Position numbers and translations under genes: made by a program. A DNA stretch of 64,000 nt from Sphingobacterium hungaricum (GTDB lineage: Bacteria; Bacteroidota; Bacteroidia; Sphingobacteriales; Sphingobacteriaceae). Positions within the stretch are counted from its first letter, which is position 1; the number at the start of each line of letters is the position of its first letter. A model generated the notes under the pieces. The model searched no databases, was not told the origin of the DNA, and saw only the letters and a program-made list of their open reading frames with translations. The stretch lies in contig NZ_MU158698.1 in the NCBI RefSeq assembly GCF_015210005.1, positions 1,909,479 through 1,973,478 of the forward strand. The letters run 5' to 3'. This document shows positions 35,070-45,070 of this stretch, piece after piece.

Positions 35070-37808
35070 ATGATTCAATTTTACAAATCATTTATTCTTT
35101 GTCTCGTGTTATTTACCGCGAGCATCAATTTAGTTTTTTCACAAAGTGTTATTATAAAAGGAAAAGTTTTAGATATAGATACCTATCAACCTATTGCTGG
35201 AGCAACAATCAAATTAGCCAATTCGGCTCTCGCAACGACGACTGATACCAATGGAGAATTTGACTTAAAAATCCAAGAAGTTGGAGAAGAATTCGGAATC
35301 GTTGCATCATATGTTGGCTATAAAGCAGAATCTACTTTAGTCAAAACTACCGGAGGCGGAACAAAGCAAGTAAGCATCCTATTAATCAACGAAAATTCGA
35401 CAATCGATGAAGTAGTTGTTACAAGACGCAGAGTGCAAGCTAGCGAATTAGCTTTATTGGAAGAACGCCGATTAGCGACATTAACCGTAGAGAAAATCGG
35501 AGCACAGGAATTATCGAGAAAAGGCGTGGGCGATGTTGCTACCGCGGTAACCAAAATGTCTGGAATTTCAAAAGAAGACGGAAGCAGCCAAGTATTTGTA
35601 AGAGGATTGGGCGACCGATACAATTCTACTGCGTTAAATGGATTGCCGATTCCTTCAAACGATCCTGAAAAGAAAAACATTGATTTAGACTTATTTTCTA
35701 CAGATATCGTCGAATATATTTCCGTAGATAAAGTCTATAATGCGTCGATGGCAGGAGATTTCGCTGGGGGTAATGTGGATATTTATTCAAAGAATTACAG
35801 CGGAGACGGATTATTTTCTGTTCAAATTGGGACGAGTATAAATACGAACTCAATCAACCAGTTTGATAACTTTTACTTAAATCAAGGGCATAATTTATTT
35901 GGGTTTTCTCCCTATCAAGTTCCTGCAAATGCATTGACCTCATATGATTTTCAGAACAGTTTAAATCCTAAAAAAGTTTCTCCTTTAGCGGGAAACTTAG
36001 GTCTGCAAGTGGGCAAATCCTATACATTTAACGATGACAGCCGATTAAATCTTTTTGCGACAGGTAATTTTTCTAGCGGGTATGAATACCAAGAAGGGAT
36101 AAATAAGGAGATTGATGCGCAGGGAGATAATGTTAACGATTTGACCTATAGACGATCTACTTACAAAACGAATACAACAGGTTTGTTCAACGCAAATTAT
36201 ACATTAAAGCCTAATCAGACGATTGCTTACAATTTTATGTTTGTCAATAGTTCTTATCAAGCTAGGAATGTCTTTGAAGGAAAGAAACGTGATCAAGCGG
36301 ATGACTACAATGGCTTACTTCAGCGTGGAACGTATGTCCAGAATAAGTTGTTCGTTAATCAGTTATTAGGAAATCACAAAATTAATGATCGAATTGATTT
36401 GAATTGGGGAGCTTCCTTTGACGTTGTTCAAAGCGATATGCCAGATCGGACTTGGTTCAACTTAAAATATGACCCAAATGTAGACGGGTATACAGTTATC
36501 GGAAACGCAAGTAACCACCGCTATTATCAAAGTTTGATAGAGGATGAAATTGCAGTCAATTTAGCAGCGAAATATAAAATTGGGGATGTTGATAAACCAA
36601 AAGGCTTATTTACTCTTGGATATAGTGGAAAATTCAAAAAAAGAAACTTTGAAGCTATCCAATTCAATTTTACAATTAACGGAAATAATTTTTCTACAGT
36701 TGTTGATCCAAATAACTTAGACGGTTTCTTCAATCAACCGAATTACGAATCTGATTTTTTCAACATTTCTGCATTTTCTCAAAATACGCCTCAAACATAC
36801 AATGGCGATCAAAAAATACACTCCGTTTTTGGGAATTTAGAATATAATTTGTCAGAAAAATTAACTTCAGTATTGGGAATCCGCTACGATAAGCTTTCTC
36901 AGATGGTAAGCTGGAGAACTCAATTGGACGGAAACGGTGGGACGAATACGTTTAGCAGAAACGAATTTTTACCTAGTTTAAATTTAAAATATGCGGTCAA
37001 CGAAAAGCAAAACTTACGCTTAGGAGCCAGTAAAACATATACATTACCACAATTTAAAGAACGCGCACCTTTCTTATTTGAGGATGATGATTTGATTGTG
37101 AAATACGGTAATCAATACTTGTACCCTTCGCAAGACTATAATTTGGATTTAAAATGGGAGTTCTTTCCAAAAGCATCTGAACTGGTTTCAGTTACATTGT
37201 TTGGGAAGTACATTGTCGATCCAATTAATGAAACTTTCGTCGCTTCCTCTTCCAATGATATTTCTTATGTAAACATCGGTGATCATGGAACTGTCTATGG
37301 AGTTGAGTTTGAACTAAAGAAGGACTTATTGAAGTTCAATAATGATAATGATGTCCTATCTGGAGGTTTAAACTTCGCCTACATGAGAACTAATCAAGAA
37401 TTAGATTCAGAAAAGGTAGCGAGAGAAACGAATTTTACAATTAACCTAACAGATAATACTTCTAGTTTCACTGGCGCTTCTGATTTACTGATTAACGGCG
37501 ATTTAAGTTATTCAAAAAACTGGGAGAGTGGTGCAAACGTAATGGCGACAGCTGTATACTCTTACTATTCTGATAAGATTTATGCGCTTGGATCGTATGG
37601 AAAAGGAAATTTGATTGACAAAGGTGTGGGTATGTTAGACATCGTGTTACGAAGCAAAATCACAAAAAAATTCGGCATCAATTTTACCGCGAAAAATATT
37701 TTAAATCCAGAATTCAAAAGAATTCAAGCAAACGAAAATGGAGATTTTCCAGTGTTGACCTACAAAAGAGGTGCATTTTTTAATCTTGGCTTGAACTATA
37801 ATTTTTAA
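35070..37808 (+). CDS. TonB-dependent receptor
   Basis: A 912-residue outer membrane receptor. The signal peptide is about 1-24 (ending VFSQ). It has a carboxypeptidase-like regulatory domain (about 25-115, IIKGKVLDIDTYQPIAGATI), a plug with the sequence FVRGLGDRYNSTALNGLPIPS (about 175-195), and a large barrel ending with an aromatic Phe (NLGLNYNF). The plug motif is typical of receptors paired with a downstream beta-helix surface lipoprotein, rather than of SusC. The next gene, 51 bases on, is such a lipoprotein. The upstream phased operator suggests control by a response regulator, possibly phosphate starvation. The ligand is unknown. Confidence 0.85.
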   Translation: MIQFYKSFILCLVLFTASINLVFSQSVIIKGKVLDIDTYQPIAGATIKLANSALATTTDTNGEFDLKIQEVGEEFGIVASYVGYKAESTLVKTTGGGTKQVSILLINENSTIDEVVVTRRRVQASELALLEERRLATLTVEKIGAQELSRKGVGDVATAVTKMSGISKEDGSSQVFVRGLGDRYNSTALNGLPIPSNDPEKKNIDLDLFSTDIVEYISVDKVYNASMAGDFAGGNVDIYSKNYSGDGLFSVQIGTSINTNSINQFDNFYLNQGHNLFGFSPYQVPANALTSYDFQNSLNPKKVSPLAGNLGLQVGKSYTFNDDSRLNLFATGNFSSGYEYQEGINKEIDAQGDNVNDLTYRRSTYKTNTTGLFNANYTLKPNQTIAYNFMFVNSSYQARNVFEGKKRDQADDYNGLLQRGTYVQNKLFVNQLLGNHKINDRIDLNWGASFDVVQSDMPDRTWFNLKYDPNVDGYTVIGNASNHRYYQSLIEDEIAVNLAAKYKIGDVDKPKGLFTLGYSGKFKKRNFEAIQFNFTINGNNFSTVVDPNNLDGFFNQPNYESDFFNISAFSQNTPQTYNGDQKIHSVFGNLEYNLSEKLTSVLGIRYDKLSQMVSWRTQLDGNGGTNTFSRNEFLPSLNLKYAVNEKQNLRLGASKTYTLPQFKERAPFLFEDDDLIVKYGNQYLYPSQDYNLDLKWEFFPKASELVSVTLFGKYIVDPINETFVASSSNDISYVNIGDHGTVYGVEFELKKDLLKFNNDNDVLSGGLNFAYMRTNQELDSEKVARETNFTINLTDNTSSFTGASDLLINGDLSYSKNWESGANVMATAVYSYYSDKIYALGSYGKGNLIDKGVGMLDIVLRSKITKKFGINFTAKNILNPEFKRIQANENGDFPVLTYKRGAFFNLGLNYNF

Positions 37809-37859
37809 AACAAGAAGAAGACTTTATTTCAATCATCAAAATAATCTAATAAAAACAAA

Positions 37860-39047
37860 ATGAAAAATTCAATTAAAAAAACTTTGGGAATGGCTGTGTT
37901 ATCAATGGCTGTTTTGGCATCATCTTGTACGGATTCGGGTACAGATCCAATCATCGAAGAGCCTACATCTACGTTTGTTTTAAATCCTTCTGATTTAAAA
38001 GGTAACATCAATGACGGAGAAGTTGTTTTGGAACCAGGAACTTATAAATTAACGGGTAAACTTCAAGTAAATAACGGAGCTAAATTGCGCATCAAAGCGG
38101 GTGCTAAGATTGAAGCAACTGCAGTAGCAGGAGCGACGGGAGAATCAATTCGTTATATTGCTGTTTCACAAGGTGCACAGATTTTTGTAGAAGGAACGTC
38201 TACAAATCCTGTGATTATGACTGCTGATGTAAAAGCTCCTGAATCTTGGGGTGGTTTAGTAATTTGTGGAAAGGCTCCAATCAACAAAGGTACTACAGGA
38301 GTTGCAGAGGTGTCTGATCTTACTTATGGTGGAACAGTTGCTGATGATAACTCTGGTTCGATTAAATACTTGCGTATTGAGTATTCTGGTTACAGATATA
38401 GTTCTACAAAGGAATTTAACGGTTTGTCATTATTTGGTGTAGGTAATGGAACTACAATTGAATATGTTCAAGCTTATGAAGGTTCTGATGATGGATTTGA
38501 ATGGTTTGGTGGAACTGTAAATGCTAAATATTTAGTAGTTAACAATGCTGCTTCTGCGGTAGGTGATGATATGTTTGACTGGACTGAAGGCTGGGTTGGA
38601 ACTGGCGAATATTGGTACGGTGTTAAGAAAAATGCAGGAAATAGAGGTATTGAAGCGGATAACAATTCAGATAATCAAACAGCGGCTCCATACTCTAATC
38701 CAACAATTAGAAACATCACATTAATCGGTAATTTGGATACAGATCCAGAGCCTCAAGGGATTAAGCTTAGAGTTGGTACAAAAGGTATCTTAGATAACGT
38801 TGTATTAAGCAAATGGAAAGTTGGTATTGATGTTGAAAATGATGTTACATTAGTGAATGTTGCTGCTGGAAGTTTAAAAGTAACGAACGTAAGATTTGAT
38901 CAAGTAACAACAAAAGCAACAGGTAAAACTTCTGCTGGTGTTACTACAGATTTAGCTGCTGTATACACGGAAAATGCTTCAGCAACAGGTGCAGGTAATG
39001 GAGCTGGTGTTCCAACTTGGACTGCTGGTTGGACTGTAGGTTTGTAA
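37860..39047 (+). CDS. beta-helix surface lipoprotein partner of the TonB receptor
   Basis: A 395-residue lipoprotein. The signal peptide ends ASSC (Cys23). The rest is rich in Gly, Asn, Thr and Val with repeated short strands (KLQVNNGAKLRIKAGAKIEA, GLVICGKAPIN, IKYLRIEYSGY, IEYVQAYEGSDDGFEWFGG), the pattern of a right-handed parallel beta-helix. It is likely surface exposed and passes a ligand to the receptor encoded just upstream. No catalytic motif is evident. The two form one operon closed by a strong terminator. Function not assigned. Confidence 0.75.
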   Translation: MKNSIKKTLGMAVLSMAVLASSCTDSGTDPIIEEPTSTFVLNPSDLKGNINDGEVVLEPGTYKLTGKLQVNNGAKLRIKAGAKIEATAVAGATGESIRYIAVSQGAQIFVEGTSTNPVIMTADVKAPESWGGLVICGKAPINKGTTGVAEVSDLTYGGTVADDNSGSIKYLRIEYSGYRYSSTKEFNGLSLFGVGNGTTIEYVQAYEGSDDGFEWFGGTVNAKYLVVNNAASAVGDDMFDWTEGWVGTGEYWYGVKKNAGNRGIEADNNSDNQTAAPYSNPTIRNITLIGNLDTDPEPQGIKLRVGTKGILDNVVLSKWKVGIDVENDVTLVNVAAGSLKVTNVRFDQVTTKATGKTSAGVTTDLAAVYTENASATGAGNGAGVPTWTAGWTVGL

Positions 39048-39070
39048 TTTTAAAAAAAATATATACTGTG

Positions 39071-39102
39071 AAAGCCGCTCTGCAAAGAGCGGCTTTTTTT
39101 TT
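39071..39102 (+). terminator. terminator of the TonB receptor/lipoprotein operon
   Basis: AAAGCCGCTCT (39071-39081) and AGAGCGGCTTT (39086-39096) form an 11-bp stem with a 4-base loop, followed by T residues to 39102. The stem starts about 25 bases past the lipoprotein stop. Confidence 0.9.
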
Positions 39103-39231
39103 GTTTCAAATATTTCTGCAAAATCGTGATGGTTATGATTCTACTAATCAAATCTGATTTAAGTCTTGATAACAAACCCTGCCCGAAAATTTGCCGATAG
39201 GCACAAGTTAAGTTATCGTTTTGGGCGATAT

Positions 39232-39266
39232 AAGAAAGCAGAGACTGATTTTTTCAGCCTCTGCTT
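39232..39266 (-). terminator. terminator of the SusCD/peptide operon
   Basis: On the minus strand an inverted repeat with one mismatch (AAGCAGAG-a-CTGA / TCAG-c-CTCTGCTT, 39236-39248 and 39254-39266) lies 6 bases past the susD stop at 39273. The following T-run is short and broken. Confidence 0.6.
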
Positions 39267-39272
39267 AGCTTT

Positions 39273-40760
39273 TTAATATCCAGTATTTTGTTGATTTCCA
39301 ATTTCAGGATTAGCATTTATTTCTGCTAAAGGAATTGGAAGGATTGTTTTAAAGAAGGTTCTATCGATTGTTTTTTCGCGATGGATTGTTGAAATATCTC
39401 CGAACTCATCATTGAATTCAATTGTTTTATTCCATCTGATCATATCAAAATAGCGATGTCCTTCAGTAAATAATTCTTTGCTTCTTTCATTCGCAATCAT
39501 ATCCAAGCTAACGGTAGCGGTTGTTGCAGGAGCTAAAGAAACTGCTCTTTTTCTGATGGCATTAAGATAGGTGACCGTTTTTGTTAAGTCAACGCTTGGT
39601 TGCCTGAACGCCGCTTCCGCTGCAATTAAATAGATTTCTGAAAGCCGGACTACTTTAATATTCACGGCTGTACTATTGGTCGTTTTTTTGTCTCCGGCCA
39701 AAGCTGTACTTCCGCTGTATTTATAGCTTGCTCCCAGACGAGTTGAAGAGGTTTCATCAGCGGCCATAACGCCCATGCGCACATCAACTGAAACTTCATT
39801 TAATCGAGCAAGATAGTAATCGCTTGCCGTGAAATTTCCTAAAAAACTTGAACTTCCATGCGCTCTGCGTCGATAATATGCACCTAAAGAAGTCGTGTTT
39901 AAATCACCCTCATTGGCATAAATGCCTAACTCAAAGATTGATTCTGTTCCAAATTCAGATGCCCAAGATGAAACCCAATTATCATTGCTGTACAGCGTGT
40001 ATAGATTCGAATTGATTACTTCTTCAGCAGCTGATAGGGCACTTGGAAAATCTTCCATGTATAAGTAGACCCTAGCTTGGATGGCCTTATTGGCATAATA
40101 GTTTAGAAATCCTCTTGACGAAGTCAATGTGGCCGCGTTCGTTGGTTTAACGATTAACGTTTCTGCATCTTTTAAGTCTTTCAGAATTTGAGTGTAATTT
40201 TCCTCAACGGTATTGCGAAGCAAATTATCTTCAGCATTTAGCAAACTCAATGTAATGGGTACACCGTAAGAAGATTTGTTTTCATTATATGGCTCGCCAT
40301 AAAGTCGAACTAAATCAAAATAAATTAAAGCTCTGGCGGTAAGCGCTTGCCCGACGAAATTGTCAAAGTTTTCTGTACTTCCGGCTGCCTTGATTTTTTC
40401 AATTGAAGCTAATAAATTATTGATATCGGCTAGACAGTGGTATCCCTGCGACCAAATAGAAGAATAGCTATTCGATGATTCGCTATGGTTAAACACGTAA
40501 AGATAATCATATCCTCTACCTTGAGCAATGATGGTGATATCGCCACCTTTCGTATCTCCGTATAATGGAAAATTTCGTCCATAATAATCTCCGCTGCTCA
40601 TTTTTCTCATGATGCCTCGCATAATCACCTGTGCATCCGCAGCAGTCTGTATAGCAGTTTCCGCATCACCTGAATTCGTTGGTGGATAATCTAAAAAATC
40701 CTTGCATGATGTAAAACAAAATGCAATGAATATGCATGACGTATATAGTATATTTTTCAT
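39273..40760 (-). CDS. RagB/SusD family outer membrane lipoprotein
   Basis: A lipoprotein of about 495 residues, the last gene of the peptidase/epimerase/SusCD operon. The reading frame extends upstream to 40817, but the start at 40760 (or 40763, adjacent ATG) gives a proper lipoprotein signal: MKNILYTS, hydrophobic core, FTSC with Cys19. The mature start KDFLDYPPTN is SusD-like. TPR-like helices and the SusD C-terminal segments VRLSEIYLIAAEAAFR and SKELFTEGHRYFDMIRW follow. It should cap the SusC encoded just upstream, which is interrupted. It probably captures a cell-wall-derived or other peptide, given the neighbours. Confidence 0.92.
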   Translation of the reverse strand: MKNILYTSCIFIAFCFTSCKDFLDYPPTNSGDAETAIQTAADAQVIMRGIMRKMSSGDYYGRNFPLYGDTKGGDITIIAQGRGYDYLYVFNHSESSNSYSSIWSQGYHCLADINNLLASIEKIKAAGSTENFDNFVGQALTARALIYFDLVRLYGEPYNENKSSYGVPITLSLLNAEDNLLRNTVEENYTQILKDLKDAETLIVKPTNAATLTSSRGFLNYYANKAIQARVYLYMEDFPSALSAAEEVINSNLYTLYSNDNWVSSWASEFGTESIFELGIYANEGDLNTTSLGAYYRRRAHGSSSFLGNFTASDYYLARLNEVSVDVRMGVMAADETSSTRLGASYKYSGSTALAGDKKTTNSTAVNIKVVRLSEIYLIAAEAAFRQPSVDLTKTVTYLNAIRKRAVSLAPATTATVSLDMIANERSKELFTEGHRYFDMIRWNKTIEFNDEFGDISTIHREKTIDRTFFKTILPIPLAEINANPEIGNQQNTGY

Positions 40761-40776
40761 CATTTTATATTTTAAA

Positions 40777-43700
40777 TTAAAAACTAAAGTCAATTCCGAA
40801 CGTGTAGGTTTTAGCAATAGGAATTTCCCATCCTCTAGTGCTGTATTGATTTACTTCCGGGTCAGCTATTTTATATTTGCTGAAAGTCAATAAATTGCTT
40901 CCGTTAAAGAAAATGGAAGCGTTGCTAATCCTTATTCTGTTTAATATCTCGTTAGGAATTCGATACGTTAATGACACGTTTTTTAATCTCAAGAAACTTG
41001 CATCGTACAAATGCCTGCTGCTTATTTGATTCACATCTTCTAAATCACGTCCAGAAACGACAGGTAATGTGCCTGTTGGATTTGAAGGTGACCATGATTC
41101 ATCAATGAAATATTGTGAATGAATTCTTTCCCAATAATAACCGTCATCCGCCACATCCTTGATTGCTGCATCGTATAGCTTTCCTCCAATTTTGTAGTTG
41201 AAATTTAAGGCTAGCGAAAAGCTTTTGTAATCTAGATTGGAATTAATACCACCATAAAAATTTGGAATCCCGTCGCCGATTATTTTGCGCTGCGCTTTGG
41301 TATAATCATATGTAGCCCCTCTGCCATTAAATTCAAAATCTCCTCCTGGACTATTGCTGTCATTTACATACCAGACGTTCCTACCATTTGTTTGGTCAGT
41401 TCCTGCCCATTCCAAACCGTAAAAAGCCAATGTTGATTCCCCTTCTCTGTAAATAAATCGCGTTCTAGCGTCGCCTCCTGTTGGGTCGTTCCAAATAATA
41501 TCTTCGCCATCATTTAATGAGATGACTTTCGACCTTATGGTTGAACCATTGATGCTTAAAGTCCATTTTAAATTTTCATTTTTGATGATGTCAGAACCTA
41601 ATTAAAGTTCAATGCCTTTGTTGTTTATCGATCCAACATTTTTAACTGAAGTGCTGAAACCTGTTATCATAGATTGAGGTACATTCTGGATTAAATCTTT
41701 GGATGTCCGGTTGTAAAACTCCACAGTACCGAATAATTTGTTGTCAAACAATCCAAATTCTAAAGCCAAGTTTGTTGTGTAATTCAACTCCCATTTTAAA
41801 TTTGGATTAGGTGAATTGGATAATCCTCCGCCGGCTTGTTCCATGTATTTGTTGGAATAGGTAACCAAAGGTCGCCATGCGAAATTATCTGTTGGCAATG
41901 TTCCGTTCACACCGTAAGAAGCTCTAAGCCGCAATGCGTTTATTTCGGGAACTTGTTGTATAAACGATTCGTTGGCTAGATTCCAAGCTCCGGCCAATGA
42001 CCAGAAATTGCCCCATCGCACGTCCGGCCCTAGTTTTGAAGAACCATCTCTTCTGAAAGATGCTGATGCGAAATATTTTTCATCGAAATTATATTCTGCT
42101 CTTGATAAAACTGACAGCATACTATTTCCCCAGCTGTAGGCAGTTGCATCTAATTTTCCAGCCGTAGCAACGGTATGAAGGCCTGAGCTAGGTAAATCTG
42201 TTCCCGAAGATCTCATGTAGTCGATGGTGTTTTTCTCAGCTTCGAAACCGGCTAAAAGGTTCAAATTATGCAAACCAAATGTTTTAGCAAAGTTTGCCGT
42301 TGTGGATGAAACATACCGCTCATAATTGGTCGACATCTCGTTGACCGAGCCATTCGTAGTTGCTCCCGTATAATGTTTGGCGCTGTAATAGAGATGGTCT
42401 CTTGTTTCTGTATTGTCGTATGAGAAAATCGTTTTCACGTTTAACTCTGGGAGGATATTGATTTTTAGTGAAGGAACCGCTTGTATTCTTCGCGTTTTCG
42501 AAGAGTTTTCCCATTCATTGTTGTAATAGACTTGGTTTTGTGCGAAACTTCCGTATCGGGCAGTCCACACCTCTCCAGTTTTGTAATCTGTTGGCCAATA
42601 GAGCGGCCAGAACAAATTGCGGCTTTGGTATAAATAACTTGTGCTCGTGTTTCGTGTATCGTTTAGTCCATTTAAGCCCGTTTGCGCTAAATTGACGTTT
42701 GCATTAAATTCGGCGATAGTTCCTATCCTTTGCGTAAAGTTAATTCGCCCATTGATACGGTCATAATCGTTTAAAACAGCCCTGCTTTTATCTTTGGTAT
42801 ACCCTATGGAGCTGAAATAATTTGAATTTTCTGTCGCGCCGCTAAGTGAAATGTCATTGTTGTTAAAAATTCCAGTCCTGAACAACACTTTATCCCAATC
42901 GTAGTATCTTCCATCCCGGTTTTCGACCCCATCAGTTTTTCCGGTAATCGTTACGTTTTCCCACATCGACGTGCCTGTCGTAGAAAATTCGTAGCCATGT
43001 ATTCCAAAACCATAGGATGTGGTAGGTGCGCCGGTGCTCCAATTGAGTGAGTTCAATCTTCGCAAAGTATTTTGGTTGGCCAATTCTGGAGTTTGACCAG
43101 CTGCAATTCTAGAATCGTATAAAATGCTGTAGAGCATATTTACTTGTTCTTGAACAGATCCTTTTTCATAATTATCCGTTGCCCAGTCAGGACTGATTGC
43201 GAGAGAACTTTTGAAATTGATTTTTGGACTTCCTGATTTTCCCTTCTTCGTCGTGATGATAACGACTCCATTTGCCGCACGTGAACCGTACAAAGAAGAT
43301 GCTGCGGCATCTTTTAATACCGTAATCGATTCGATGTCATTTGGGTTTAATGTACTCATTACATTGTTGCTATTTGCTAGATAGCCAGATAATTGAGATA
43401 CATCCCCCGATACTACAGGGACTCCATCGATAACATACAAAGGTTCATTTGAAGCATTCATTGACCCAATTCCTCGAATCCTTATGGATGGAGTTGCTCC
43501 AGCTTGCCCCGAGGTAGTCGAAACCTGCAATCCAGGAATGCGGCCGGCCAAAGCCTTTTCAAAAGAGGTAATCGGTTGCTTCTCCAGGTCCTCTGCCTTT
43601 ACCGTCGAAGCCGAACCAGTAAATGTACCTTTGGTCGAGGTACCATAGGCGACAACAATAACTTCATCAATAGATGCATCGTCCGCTAATAAAGTTACAT

Positions 43701-43974
43701 TAATTGTTTTCCGCTGGCTAACAGCAATTTCTTGGGATTGATAGCCAATTGCGGAAATCAAAAGAGTCGCATTTTGATCAGCGTTTAATGTAAATAAGCC
43801 GCTCTGATTTGTTGTTCCGCCAGAATTTGACCCCTTTACTCGGATGGATATTCCCGGCAGGGCATTTCCATTCGAATCGGTGATTTTGCCGGCTATCGAA
43901 ATTTGTTGCGCGTTGACGACTTGAAAAGTACTGCAAGCCATCACACATAAAGTTGTGATTAATTGATGTTTCAT
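40777..43974 (-). pseudogene. SusC/RagA transporter gene interrupted by an in-frame TAA
   Basis: A full-length SusC would have 1065 residues. The reading frame from 43974 runs through the signal peptide (about 1-22), regulatory domain (about 27-105), plug (LYVIDGVPVV, SSLYGSRAANGVVII) and most of the barrel to codon 790, then meets TAA at 41602-41604 in the sequence KGIEL-stop-LGSDIIKN. Beyond it the same frame stays open for 274 more codons and ends with the expected C-terminal barrel strand TFGIDFSF. There is no frameshift. Intact relatives have a Glu or similar residue here, and GAA to TAA is a single base change. Without the last strands the barrel cannot fold, so the transporter is probably inactive unless the stop is read through or is a sequence error. 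Confidence 0.88.
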
Positions 43975-44014
43975 ACTTTGGTGGTTAATAAAAAAAGTTT
44001 TGTATAAGGTTAAT

Positions 44015-45061
44015 TTATAATTCTTGTATTCCTATTCCAGCTTTTTCAGAAAGAACGCATTCCCCATTTTTCACGGTCATTCCTGTATAAATATCATTTC
44101 CAATCAATAAAGCTCCATCCAAATCTGCCCAATCGACCAAAGGCGCCAATTGAGCTGCGGCAGAAATTGCACATGAGGTTTCGGTCATGCAACCCAGCAT
44201 CACTTTCATGTCCAGCGAGCGCGCTAACTCAGCCATCTGTTTCGCCTCGCGCATACCTGTGCATTTCATCAGTTTAATATTAATTCCGGTATAAACTCCC
44301 CTCAGAGCTGGAACATCCTTCAATCGCTGACAAGCTTCGTCTGCGATTGTCGGAATCGGAGAATGTGCGGTCAGCCAAGCATTATCGTCAACTTGTTCTT
44401 TCGGCATCGGCTGTTCTAAGAAAACAACATTTTTTTCTGCCAGCCAGTGTGCCATCTCCAGCGCTTGTTCTTTATTTTTCCAACCTTGGTTGATGTCTGC
44501 ACATAAAGGAACATCTGTTTCCGAACGGATGGTTTCAATAATCATTTTATCTGTATCCAATCCTAATTTGACTTTCAGGATTTTAAATTCGTTTGCTTCT
44601 TTTACCTTTTTGCGAATCATTTCTTCCGAATCGATACCAATCGTGAAGGAAGTAGGAGGGATGCCTTTCGGATTTAATCCCCAGATTTTGTAGAATGGCT
44701 GTTGCATGATTTTTCCTAATAAATCATGAAGAGCAATGTCAACGGCGGCTTTTGCTGCGGTATTTTTATCGGCTAAGCCGTCGATGTAGTGCAACAAGTC
44801 TGCTGTTTCAAAAGGAGAATTAAAATTCGATAAGTCGATTAGATTTAAGAAATTGATAACACTTTCTTGCGACTCTCCTAGATAGGGGGGCATGCTGGCT
44901 TCGCCATAGCCAGTGATTCCTTCAAATTCTAGCTTTGTTAAAATAACCGGCGTCGTTGTACGGCTGAAGGAGGCGACCGTAAAAACATGGCGCATTTCTA
45001 AGGTATAAGGGCGATAGCTTAATTTAAATTTTCCGAAACTTCTGGTTACCCAATTATTCAT
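44015..45061 (-). CDS. dipeptide epimerase (L-Ala-D/L-Glu type)
   Basis: A 348-residue enolase-superfamily enzyme. The catalytic residues are visible: the KxK lysine pair LKVKLG (about 173-178), the metal ligands in LCADINQGW, VFLEQPM and IADEACQ, and the second-side lysine in NIKLMKCTG. These are characteristic of the Ala-Glu epimerase subgroup, which converts L-Ala-D-Glu from cell wall turnover into L-Ala-L-Glu for normal peptidase use. The preceding gene, 9 bases away, encodes an NlpC/P60 endopeptidase that can make this dipeptide; this is the ykfB/ykfC pairing of Bacillus. The susC start is 40 bases on, so all four genes form one operon. Confidence 0.88.
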   Translation of the reverse strand: MNNWVTRSFGKFKLSYRPYTLEMRHVFTVASFSRTTTPVILTKLEFEGITGYGEASMPPYLGESQESVINFLNLIDLSNFNSPFETADLLHYIDGLADKNTAAKAAVDIALHDLLGKIMQQPFYKIWGLNPKGIPPTSFTIGIDSEEMIRKKVKEANEFKILKVKLGLDTDKMIIETIRSETDVPLCADINQGWKNKEQALEMAHWLAEKNVVFLEQPMPKEQVDDNAWLTAHSPIPTIADEACQRLKDVPALRGVYTGINIKLMKCTGMREAKQMAELARSLDMKVMLGCMTETSCAISAAAQLAPLVDWADLDGALLIGNDIYTGMTVKNGECVLSEKAGIGIQEL

Positions 45062-45070
45062 GTTCTGTTC

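Noticed and set aside
40761-40817. Longer N-terminus of the second SusD
   Set aside because: It would bury the lipoprotein signal; the ATG at 40760 gives a normal one.
40777-41430. Separate 217-residue gene with a TTG start
   Set aside because: It is the C-terminal part of the interrupted SusC in the same frame, with no start signal of its own.
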